This document shows, piece after piece, positions 24,576 to 33,489 of a stretch of 64,000 bases of DNA. The notes under the pieces were generated by a model. It was not told where the DNA came from, ran no database searches, and saw nothing but the letters and a program-made list of their open reading frames with translations. Numbering within the stretch: the stretch's first letter is position 1; the number at the start of each line of letters is the position of its first letter. This DNA is from Bog-257 sp963834135 (GTDB lineage Bacteria > Acidobacteriota > Terriglobia > Terriglobales > Acidobacteriaceae), in the NCBI GenBank assembly GCA_963834135.1, contig CAWIAN010000014.1, forward strand, positions 167,318 to 231,317, read 5' to 3'. Both the position numbers and the translations under genes were made by a program.

Positions 24576-27500
24576 CTAAAAAATCGAAAGGCGGAATACA
24601 GGGCGAAGTAGTGTCCCGCTCTGTGCAGTTCCCGTAAAATTTGGAAACTGCTCCGTTTCGACGCCAACTGAAAACCGCAAGGGATAAGCGATCTTGTACT
24701 CCCCGGCGTCATCGCTAAATGATCTGTGTAGTGGCCTCACATAACTGATGTAAAAACTGCTGTACGAGTTGTTGTACTGCTGAAATCCAGCGCCCCCTTC
24801 ATAAGCAAACTGACCGCTGAGGGTCCAAGCCGGGTTCATGTTGTACTGAACGCTCGCCACCGGACGAAGGACGTGCGCGGTCGCCCATAAAGTGTCTTGA
24901 ACGCGGAACGCGCGAATGTATTCAGCCATGATGCTCGCGGTTAATTTCTTGTCCAGGAACTTTCGCTGCAAGCCGGCGTACCCCGAAGTGGTGAAGTACT
25001 GTCTCACTAATGGGCTGTACGTCAGGTCGCGGCGTGTGTAGCCCGTGATGAGAGCCGTGTTGCCCCAAGGACGTCCCACGGTGAACTGCAAGGTGGTCCC
25101 GATATCATTGGAGTCGAGTTTGTAACCGGTCGCCGTGAAAGGACCAGCCTCGTGATACAGGCTGGCGTTGAACGACAACCAATTGCCAAAGGAACTGCTG
25201 TTCGCGTAAACAAATTGGCGGAAGAGGTTCTGATTCTCGTATTGCGGGGCAGAGGTGTCCCGCCGCAGAGTGAATTGCAATCCGGTGTTCAGCGCAATCC
25301 AAGCGTCACCCAGATGGATGACGGGATTCAATGCGCTATTGAAGTTGTAGTCAAACGTGTTGCGGTGGATGATCAGCGCTTCCTGCGGCAGCGATTCATC
25401 TCCGGTTGCATTGCGAATCTGGAAGAACCCGCTGAGCATCGGGAAGCTATTGTCGAAGTGGTAGCGATATGCCGTCGTCCAGAGCGACTCTTGCTGGGAT
25501 CGGGGCGGCGGCAGCTGCGGACTTTTACTCGACAGCCCAAAGATCTGCTGATCGAGAACATAGACCGTGTAATCGTCGTAAAGTCCGCCGGTGGTGAAGT
25601 CGGTCAGCATGCTCAGGTGATCCGTCACCCGCATGCCTTCCTCACGTGCCACCTGCATGCCTTCCAACTGAGCCAGCTCACTGCCGCCAAGCTGATCGGC
25701 CTGCGCGAGCATAGCTAACGCGTTCCAACTTTCATGCCGCTGGCGATAAACCTCACCTTGCGCCATGAGGTAGTCGTAGTTTTGGTTCGCTGAAGGATCG
25801 GAGCCGATCGTTGCCAACTGCTCGTTAGCCTCTTTCGTTTTGCCCTGTGCGAGATAGGTGTTAGCCAAACCGATGGAGACGATGTCGGGCGAGGCGCCAG
25901 CTTGCCCGGCGCGCTGGAAATAGTCTGCTGCCAGATCGTGAAATCGTGCATCGCCAGCAGAAGATTGGCGGCTTCGATCAGATTGTCAGCCGTTACCGGA
26001 GGTGCCTCACCAATGCGGCTCTCGGCAAAGGCCAGGCTGATCTGCTGCTTAGCATCCTCATCCTCGCCGTACTTTACCATCAGTCGCGCGATGGCCAGAC
26101 GAGCATCCACACGGTTTGCGTCAGGGGCGTCGAGGGCCCGTGCGAATCGGTCCATGGCGGCCTTGCGATCTCCCAAGGTCAACAACGCGTCGCCAGTATC
26201 GAGCAGGATCGACGACTGTTCGCCGCCCAGTTTCTCGGCTGCTTCCACATAACGCATGGTCTGCGTCTTTCTGTCCCAAGTGCGCGTACGCATGCGCCAT
26301 GCGCCCGTAAATGAGCGGATCGTCAGGCGAGATAGCCAAGGCCGCATTTAAGGCGTCGATGGACTGCTGATAACGCCGCATGTCGTAAAGCGTGTCGGCA
26401 AGCGCCAGTTGCAATGCCAGATCGTTCGGGGCGAACTTAATCGCAGCGCGGTACTCCTGCTCTGCGCTCGACAGCAGATGTTCCTGGCGATACGCGGTCG
26501 CCAACGCCAGGTGCGTCGAACCCGATTCGCCCAACAGCTTTTGTGCTTCTTCTGCCTGTTCGCGCGCCTCCTTAGGATGCCGAAGCTGCAGATCGCTGAA
26601 AGCCAATCCGAGATGCGCGATCCCATTGTTGGGAGCCAGCTTCAGGGCCGCATTGAAGTCTTGCGAAGCCTGCTGAGCGTTCTGCATGTCATTCAGCGTG
26701 TAACCGCGATTGACATACGCTTCCGCCATTTTGGGGTCGCGCTGAATGGCACGGGTGTAATCATTCACGGATTCGTCCAGTAGCTGCGAATGCTTGTGGA
26801 CGTGTCCTTCGATCAGCGGGAAGTTAGGTTCATTGGGCAGAACTGAGTCGTACTTATCGGCAACCGCTAGCGCGTCATCATAACGGCCCAGGTTGTAAAG
26901 GTCGTAGGCCAAATAGACGGAAGCGTTGCGATCTTTGGGCAACTTCTCCAACACCTGGTATCCCAGCTTCGCCGACTCTGCGTAATTGCCCGAATGGAAC
27001 AGATATCGCTCGCGCTCGCGCATTACGCGCGGGTCATCTTTCATCTTTCCCTGCGCTCGATCTACCCACACCCCGGCCAGCTTGATCTGCTGACCTTCAA
27101 TAGCGGCGTTGGCGGCATTCGCGATGATCAATGGGTTCTGAGGCGCGAGCTTATAGGCCTGCTGATAACTGTCGTCAGCCAGCTGAAATTGTTTGGTCTG
27201 TGTGTACAGATCGCCCAGGGCGAGGTACGGAATGTAATCGTCCGGATAATCCTTCGCGAGGCGATTGAAGTACTCGGCGGCCATCTTGGAATCGTTCTCT
27301 TCGCGGTAGATGTATCCCATGGCCTCGAGTGCATAGCGGTTTTCAGGATCCTTCGCCAGCACGTCGTTGTAAATTTTGCGAGAGTCCTCGGTGCGACCTT
27401 CCTTCCACAAAAGGTTTGCGTACTGCAAAGTGATGTTGTCGTTGTCGGGATCGAGCTTGCGCGCTTCAAGCAGGTCGGCTTCTGCGCCCTTCAAGTCATT

Positions 27501-28790
27501 GTCCGACGTTTTGATGGACGCGCGAACACGTAGAAATTCGGCCTTCGCCGTTCCCTCCACGTTCAGCTTGTCGATTTCCTGCTCGGCCGTCGCGAGTTGC
27601 TGATGCGCTGCTTGGTCGTCGCCACTGTCGCGATACAACTCTGCGAGATTGAGTCTTAGTTGGATGGGATAAAGCTGACCCTCTGGAACTCCGCCCGGCG
27701 GAATCGCGGCGATCGCAGCTTTGTACTCCGCAATGGCATCGGCCTGCCGGCTCTCTTCTTTCGCCAACAGCGCCTTGATCGCGTGCAGGCGGTAATGGTT
27801 GGCGTCGATGGCCGCGGCGCGGTTGAGATACTGCCTGGTTTTTTCGGTGTCGCCCATACGCAATTCGGCTTGCGCAGCGCTCAGCTGATAGCCAATCTCT
27901 TTCGGCTTCTCATTGGCGGCGCGCACATAGGCTTGCGCGGCCTGTTCTTTATCGCCGTCCAGTTCGTAGGTGTAGCCGAGATCCGCCAGGATGGATGCGG
28001 TCATGTGAGGCGCGCTCTTGAGCGTGGCGATGGCGGCCTTATAGTCGTGTTCTTCGCGATAGTAATTAGCTGCGGCCTGGAAGATCTCGACGTTGTTGGG
28101 CGAGTGCTTCTTCGCCAGATCGAGCATCTGCTTGGCCTTTTCAGGCTGCTTTAGTTTCAAATAAGCGACCGCAATCATGAGCTCGGCGTGCGAGCTCGGC
28201 TGCTGGGACTCCGCACGTTGCAGAAGGTTGATTCCCTCCTGTGTGTCGCCCGTGCGCATGTAGAGCTCGCCGAGAATCAGCAGGTCATTCGTGCGTTTTG
28301 GGTTCTCGCGAATTACCTGGGCGAGCAGGCGCTTGGCATCGTCGTTGCGTCCCATGCGCTCGTAGGTCTGCGCCAGCCCGCTCATGCCGTCAGCGTTGCC
28401 AGGCGACATCTGCAAGCCGTGTTGGTACGCGTCGACGGAAGTCTGGTAGCGGCCTGCCAATCGCGACGTGTAACCAAGCAGGAACCACAGCTTGTTGTCT
28501 TGCGGAGCGGCCTTCACGGCGCGCTGGGCATAGTCGGCGGCTGCACCGGGATTTCCGTGCTTCAGCGCATCCTGCGCTGCGCGGGCCAAACGGCCAACTT
28601 CGATGCTGCTTCCCCACCCAATACCGTTATCGCCTGTATTGGCTTGTCCGGACGCTTGGTTTGTCTTCTTGTTGCTCGGCGAATTGGACGCAGGTTGCGA
28701 CTGTTGCCCATCAACTTCGAACGTCTGCGCCAAGGCCGCAACCGGAAAAAACAGGGAGCAGAGAATCAGGAGAACAGTTTTTATTTTCAC
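24576..28790 (-). pseudogene. TPR + outer-membrane beta-barrel export protein (BcsC-like), two frameshifts
   Basis: This is a single 4.2 kb gene of about 1400 codons. It begins at GTG 28790 with a signal peptide (ending near AALAQ), followed by more than twenty TPR-like repeats, and ends in a beta-barrel whose last residue is Phe, as outer-membrane proteins require. The open frame breaks at about 26275, continues in another frame, and returns at about 25915, so the two shifts cancel out. Overall layout resembles BcsC/PgaA-type exporters: a TPR periplasmic scaffold and an outer-membrane pore for polysaccharide. It is the first gene of the operon. The compensating shifts could be real or sequencing errors, since the protein on each side is intact. 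Confidence 0.85.
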
Positions 28791-28960
28791 GTAGGCGACT
28801 CACTGACATGTCGAGAGTGCAGGAACTCCGCTTGTAAGCTGAATTCCTTCTCGTCGGATGCGAATTCCTGCTCATTGGCTGTTCGGGAGCTTGGAACAAC
28901 AGCTACTCCGCTTCACAGTGGTATCGCGATGCACATTTTGAGGAGCCGGGGTTTGCTGCC
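28791..28960. promoter_or_regulatory. divergent promoter region between two polysaccharide operons
   Basis: These 170 bases separate two divergent operons and must hold both promoters. No clear -35/-10 pair stands out by eye. GAGGAGCCGG at 28939-28948 could be a ribosome binding site for the plus-strand gene. Confidence 0.4.
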
Positions 28961-30835
28961 TTGGGCCAATCCTGGATCCCGCAACTCTGGCGTGCAGGTG
29001 CTCCGGCAACCGTAAAGCGGATATCCGAATCGAACAGCTCTGAACGCTTTATCGCCGGAGGCAGTCCTTTGATATCGCAATCGCCCACTTTCCCCTCGCG
29101 AGCGATTCCCCTTTCCGCCATTTTGCTTATTTGCCTGGCGGTGCATGGACCTTTGCTGCTGATGCAGCTGCCGGCAAGCTCCTACGACGCGAACACGCAC
29201 ATGTTCTTCGCGGCGCACTATGCCCATCACTGGTTCAATCCATGGAACGCGAAGTGGTTCGGCGGTTTCTCGCAGACCACCTACCCGCCGCTGACCCACC
29301 AGTGGATCGCGCTGTTCTCGCACATCATGGGCATGAAGATGGCCTACATGTTCGTGCAGTTCCTCGCGATCCTGCTGCTGCCCATCGGGATGTATCGTTA
29401 CGCGGCGCTTTGGGTGGATGAAGTTTCGGCCAGCTACGCGGCGCTGGGTTCGGTGTTCCTGGGATCGCTCTCCATGCTGGTTTATCAATCGGGACAGCTG
29501 CCCACCACGGCTGCAGCAGCACTTACGCTGAATGCGATTCCGTTCTTCTATGTCTGGTTGCGAACCGGCAGATTTACCTCGCTGTTGAAAGCGGTTGCGA
29601 TTTCCTGGGCGGCTGCCGCGGCTCACCACGTGACGTTGCTCTTCGGTGCGGTCCTGTTTGCCATCCCGGTGCTGGTATTGGCGATTCTGGATCGCGAAGC
29701 CGCGAAGGACGAGGAAGACCGTGCTTCGGTTGGCGGTGTTCTCGGCAGGGCTGTGATTTTCGCTGTTATCGCGATTGCAGGCGTTGTCGTTGTTCTGTAT
29801 CCCTACTGGATCGCGCTGCTCAAGAATCCGATCAACCAGATGCCGATCCCGCATGGATCGCGCGACAACTACATTCTTCATCCCTTCAGTGGGATCAATT
29901 TCTGGATCATCCCCATGGGCGCCTTGATCCTGGCGCTCCCGTTCATCATCGTGCGTGGATCGGCCGACCGTCGGCTGCGACCGCTGCTGATCGGCTGGTA
30001 TGTGACCACACTGATCGGCCTGGGCGGAACGACCCCGACTGGAAAAGTGCTGCTGGGGCGCGCCTACAACGTTCTGACCTATGAGCGTTTCACCTTCTGG
30101 GCTACGATCATGGCGATGCCTTTCGTTGGTCTGCTGGCGGTGACGCTCATCCGCCGCTTCCGTATGAAGGCGCTGGTTGGCCTGGCAACCTTGGCGGTAA
30201 TCACGATGGCATCCGCTGTGTCGTGGATCACAATTCATCCGATCAACAGCACTCCCTTCAACGATGACCAGGTGATTGCGTTTTTGAACCGCGACGAGCA
30301 TGCGAAGTTTCGTTACATCACGCTGGGCTTCGGCAGTAAGTTTTCAGAGGTATCGCGCGAAGCTAAGGCCGATAGCGTGGACGGCGACTATAACTCAGCT
30401 CGCCTGCTTCCCGAGATGACGGCTTACGGTGCCGGCCAGCTCTATAACTCCAAGTATTTCGGCCTGTCGGGTATGGAAGCCCTGAGGGCTGTGTTGAAGC
30501 ACGCGAATCAATACGGATTGAAATACATCTTCGTCCGTGATCGCTATTACGAGCCGCTGCTCGCATTTGCGGGTTGGCGCCAAGCCGAAATCTACGACAA
30601 CGGCAACGTGACCTTGTGGACCAAGGAAGACGTACCGCCGGCCCGGCCACTTGAATTCAATGGCTTCAAACCTAGCGAAATGCAGGGCATTCTGTGGGGA
30701 ATTCTGCCTGTCGGCTGCAGCCTGCTCGCACTATTCCTGGTTCTTCTGTTGCCCGAGCGGCGGCGTGTGAGTGCCACCCTGGAGTTTCCGGCTCCAGTCA
30801 CGGTCGAACCGATGATTTTGCGGGAGGCCAAGTGA
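28961..30835 (+). CDS. multi-pass membrane protein, GT-C-like
   Basis: The 624-residue protein has about ten membrane segments, an acidic first outer loop (SSYDANTHMFF) as in GT-C glycosyltransferases, and a soluble C-terminal domain before a last membrane segment (about 585-605). It probably transfers sugar from a lipid carrier in the periplasm, or is a related polymerase; both are inferred from layout. The start is uncertain: TTG 28961 is the longest frame, and later in-frame starts lie before TM1, which begins near residue 50. It overlaps the next gene by one base (TGATG, 30833-30837), showing coupling. Confidence 0.65.
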   Translation: MGQSWIPQLWRAGAPATVKRISESNSSERFIAGGSPLISQSPTFPSRAIPLSAILLICLAVHGPLLLMQLPASSYDANTHMFFAAHYAHHWFNPWNAKWFGGFSQTTYPPLTHQWIALFSHIMGMKMAYMFVQFLAILLLPIGMYRYAALWVDEVSASYAALGSVFLGSLSMLVYQSGQLPTTAAAALTLNAIPFFYVWLRTGRFTSLLKAVAISWAAAAAHHVTLLFGAVLFAIPVLVLAILDREAAKDEEDRASVGGVLGRAVIFAVIAIAGVVVVLYPYWIALLKNPINQMPIPHGSRDNYILHPFSGINFWIIPMGALILALPFIIVRGSADRRLRPLLIGWYVTTLIGLGGTTPTGKVLLGRAYNVLTYERFTFWATIMAMPFVGLLAVTLIRRFRMKALVGLATLAVITMASAVSWITIHPINSTPFNDDQVIAFLNRDEHAKFRYITLGFGSKFSEVSREAKADSVDGDYNSARLLPEMTAYGAGQLYNSKYFGLSGMEALRAVLKHANQYGLKYIFVRDRYYEPLLAFAGWRQAEIYDNGNVTLWTKEDVPPARPLEFNGFKPSEMQGILWGILPVGCSLLALFLVLLLPERRRVSATLEFPAPVTVEPMILREAK

Positions 30836-31929
30836 TGAAGCGCGTACTGCCAATCATCCTCGTCGTTCTAACCGTTGCACTGGTGGCGATGGGAACCATG
30901 AAGCCGAGCGAGTTATCACCGGCCACCTCCCCTGAGGGCGCGGTACAGTCGCTCTTCGCTCACGTTAAGGCACATGACTATCAGGGCGCATTTTCCTACG
31001 TAGCGAAGACCAGCGACATCGACCAGCAAGCATTCGCACGCGATCTTTCAGGACGCGACGGCAGTCTGCGCACTTACTCATCGTTGCAAGAGGCCGACAC
31101 TAAGGTTCTCCATTCGAGCGATAACGAGGCGCTGGTTCGCGCAAGTCTCGAGTACGCGACTGCGGTCGGAGCTTTCTACGATACGCGCGATCTGAAGGTT
31201 GTGAAGGAAGGCAGCGAATGGAAAGTGGAATGGCCGATCGCGAAAGAGGCCAACGTTCCGCCCCAGGTCATCCAGGAAAACTACTTGCGCTGGGATGTTA
31301 TCGCTCGCGGAGCAAATGACGATTGGGGTGCGCAGAACGTGGAAGCCCCACGCGTGCGAATCATCTCGATGAACGCGATTCCGCAAGGAAATAGCACGAT
31401 CATTGTCGGCGAGATCGAGAACGAAGACACGGTGCCTGGATTTGTCTCCGTCGGAGCCACACTCGTGGGCAAAGACGGTGGTGTTATCGGCGAAGAGACC
31501 AGCTTCGACAAAATCTCGCACACGCTATTGCCGAAAGAAATTTCGCCGTTCCGCATCGACTTTCCCAACGTCGCTCTCGCCAAGGTAAAGAGCGTTCGCA
31601 TGCAGCCAAATTCGATGCTGGTTCCGGCTTCGGCCGATCCGGTCATCGGAGTGCTGCACCAGCGGGTCGAAACAGATGCGCGCGGCCGACACGTTCTGAA
31701 GGGCGAGTTGCTCAACGAAAGCGGACAGGTCGTGAATATCCCGCACGTGCTGGCGACGTACTACGACAACTCCGGCAAAGTGATCTGGGTGTCGGATGGC
31801 TATGTTGACCAGGCTCTCTTGCCTCAGACGCCGGTTCCGTTCGCTGTCGACTTGAGTGACAAGATGGCAGCCAATGTACACAACTACCGTGTCACGGTTA
31901 ACGAATACATGTTGAACCGCGAAGACTAG
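30835..31929 (+). CDS. membrane-anchored extracytoplasmic protein, unknown function
   Basis: The 364-residue protein has an N-terminal hydrophobic segment (about 4-20) and then a soluble domain likely in the periplasm. A first part (about 30-130) looks like an NTF2/DUF4878-like fold (SPEGAVQSLFAHVKAHDYQG). A second part has repeated beta-strand motifs on the theme VGEIENEDTVPGFVSV, like FxLYD domains. ATG 30835 is chosen because GGGAGG lies nine bases upstream. It is the second gene of a four-gene operon and may assist the membrane protein before it. Confidence 0.6.
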   Translation: MKRVLPIILVVLTVALVAMGTMKPSELSPATSPEGAVQSLFAHVKAHDYQGAFSYVAKTSDIDQQAFARDLSGRDGSLRTYSSLQEADTKVLHSSDNEALVRASLEYATAVGAFYDTRDLKVVKEGSEWKVEWPIAKEANVPPQVIQENYLRWDVIARGANDDWGAQNVEAPRVRIISMNAIPQGNSTIIVGEIENEDTVPGFVSVGATLVGKDGGVIGEETSFDKISHTLLPKEISPFRIDFPNVALAKVKSVRMQPNSMLVPASADPVIGVLHQRVETDARGRHVLKGELLNESGQVVNIPHVLATYYDNSGKVIWVSDGYVDQALLPQTPVPFAVDLSDKMAANVHNYRVTVNEYMLNRED

Positions 31930-31931
31930 TC

Positions 31932-32789
31932 ATGACGAAATTGCGTTTTTATTTACTCGTCATCATGATCACTCTGGGCGCTTTCGCCACAGCCGCCTAT
32001 GCCGCCGATCTGCGTGTGCCCGCCACAGTCACGGCTGGAAGCGGACTGAGCGTTCCAACGTCCGGCAGCGGAAGTGCGACCCTCTACCTGGTTGGTCCGG
32101 GAACGGCCGTGAAGCGCCCGGTGCAACTGGGGCAGGATGTGCAACTCAGTTCCGACGACCTTCAGAACGCGGGCTATTACACCATCGCGATCGGAGACAA
32201 CAGCGCCAGTTTCTACGTGACGGCCGCGCCGGTAAGCTCGATCGCATTTCTGGCGCGTCCCTCGCGTGTCCCAGCCGCGACGCCCAACGTCATCAGTGGG
32301 ACCGCTTTCATCTTCGACAAGTATCAGAACCTGGTGCTCCAACCAGAGCCAATTAAGTTCGACCTAACGGTAAATGGCCAGACGACCAGTCGCACTGAAA
32401 CCTCAAAAGGAGGAGTGGCCTACGCCAAGCTGGACTCCTCGAAGAAAGAAGGGCCGGCGCAGTTCGTTGCTTCGAGCGGAAACGCCTCCGTCCGTCGCGT
32501 AGTGCAGCAGGTTGCGTCTGATCCCTGCAGCATCCGAATGACGGCCCAGCCCGACAAGAGCGGAATTCTGGTCCGTACCGATCCGATTCACGATTGCGCC
32601 GGAAATCCCGTGCCGGATGGAACGATTGTCACGTTCACAGCCACCGACTCACACGGGAAAAGCACAGTCGATGCGCGGATCAAGCAAGGCATTGCGCAAG
32701 CGCAGCTTCCGGCTGCAAACGGCGCAACTATTTCGGTGGCATCCGGCGTCGTCGTAGGGAATGAAATTCAGTGGAGAGGTGGCCAATGA
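31932..32789 (+). CDS. secreted protein with Ig-like/invasin-type folds
   Basis: The 285-residue protein has a clear signal peptide ending AYA, then two to three beta-rich segments. The motif GTIVTFTATDSHGKSTVDARIKQG matches bacterial Ig-like domains of the Big_1/invasin type. It starts two bases after the preceding gene and ends by ATGA overlap with the next, so it is tightly linked. Its role in the surface-polysaccharide locus is unknown. An adhesive or structural role is possible. Confidence 0.6.
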   Translation: MTKLRFYLLVIMITLGAFATAAYAADLRVPATVTAGSGLSVPTSGSGSATLYLVGPGTAVKRPVQLGQDVQLSSDDLQNAGYYTIAIGDNSASFYVTAAPVSSIAFLARPSRVPAATPNVISGTAFIFDKYQNLVLQPEPIKFDLTVNGQTTSRTETSKGGVAYAKLDSSKKEGPAQFVASSGNASVRRVVQQVASDPCSIRMTAQPDKSGILVRTDPIHDCAGNPVPDGTIVTFTATDSHGKSTVDARIKQGIAQAQLPAANGATISVASGVVVGNEIQWRGGQ

Positions 32790-33310
32790 AGACCGTCCTG
32801 CGGCTTGGGCTTGCGTGTCTGACGCTGTTCAGTCTGGTGGCTTTTCTCCCCAAGCCGTTGGTATTCGCTGACCCGAAGCCGTCCATATCGCTGAACATCC
32901 AAAACGCCGGCCCGCGTGCTGTAGAAGACACGACGGAGCGGTCGGTGGCTCGGGACTATACGGCCGCTTGGAAGGTAATGACCCAAGCCCTTGACCAGAA
33001 TCGGACAGACATCCTTAGTTCGAACTTTACGGGAACAGCAAACGACAAATTGGTCGCCAGCATCTCGGAACAACGTAAGAGCGGTCTGCACCAACAGATA
33101 GTGGACAAGGGACACAATGTTGATGCGGTGTTTTACTCCCCGGAAGGCTCGGCCATGGAACTCCATGACACCGTACAAGTCCAATTGCAGCTTATGGATG
33201 GCAATACATTGATTCATTCCGAAGATGCCACGTTGCACTATGTAGTCCTGCTGACGGCCGCGGAAAACTCGTGGAAGATACGAGTGCTCGAAGCGGTGCC
33301 GGCTTTCTGA
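32786..33310 (+). CDS. secreted NTF2-like protein, unknown function
   Basis: The 174-residue protein has a signal peptide (about 1-28, ending VFAD) and one alpha+beta domain with strands ending SWKIRVLEAVP that suggests an NTF2-like fold. The ATG at 32786 overlaps the previous stop as ATGA. It completes the four-gene operon. No active residues are recognised. Confidence 0.55.
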   Translation: MKTVLRLGLACLTLFSLVAFLPKPLVFADPKPSISLNIQNAGPRAVEDTTERSVARDYTAAWKVMTQALDQNRTDILSSNFTGTANDKLVASISEQRKSGLHQQIVDKGHNVDAVFYSPEGSAMELHDTVQVQLQLMDGNTLIHSEDATLHYVVLLTAAENSWKIRVLEAVPAF

Positions 33311-33426
33311 CAGCCTGACCTTTCTTTGTCGCGCCCGTCCAACTACTTGCGACAATTTGCTTGATTCAACATGACTGGGCCGTGTCTACGTATTCTTTTT
33401 GCCCCCCAATTGCCACAGGAACGGGC

Positions 33427-33432
33427 TAAAAT
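33427..33432 (+). promoter_or_regulatory. candidate -10 box before the TPR gene
   Basis: TAAAAT lies 57 bases before ATG 33490, giving a leader of about 50 bases. No good -35 box at standard spacing was seen. Confidence 0.35.
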
Positions 33433-33489
33433 ATCAGTAGCTCCAGTGTGAGGCGCGGCATCCAATCGCTGTTGAGTGGCTGGTCCTGA

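Noticed and set aside
28913..30301. 462-codon minus-strand open frame
   Set aside because: It lies opposite a clear membrane protein gene and is Arg/Gln/His-rich, as expected for the antisense of GC-rich hydrophobic coding sequence.
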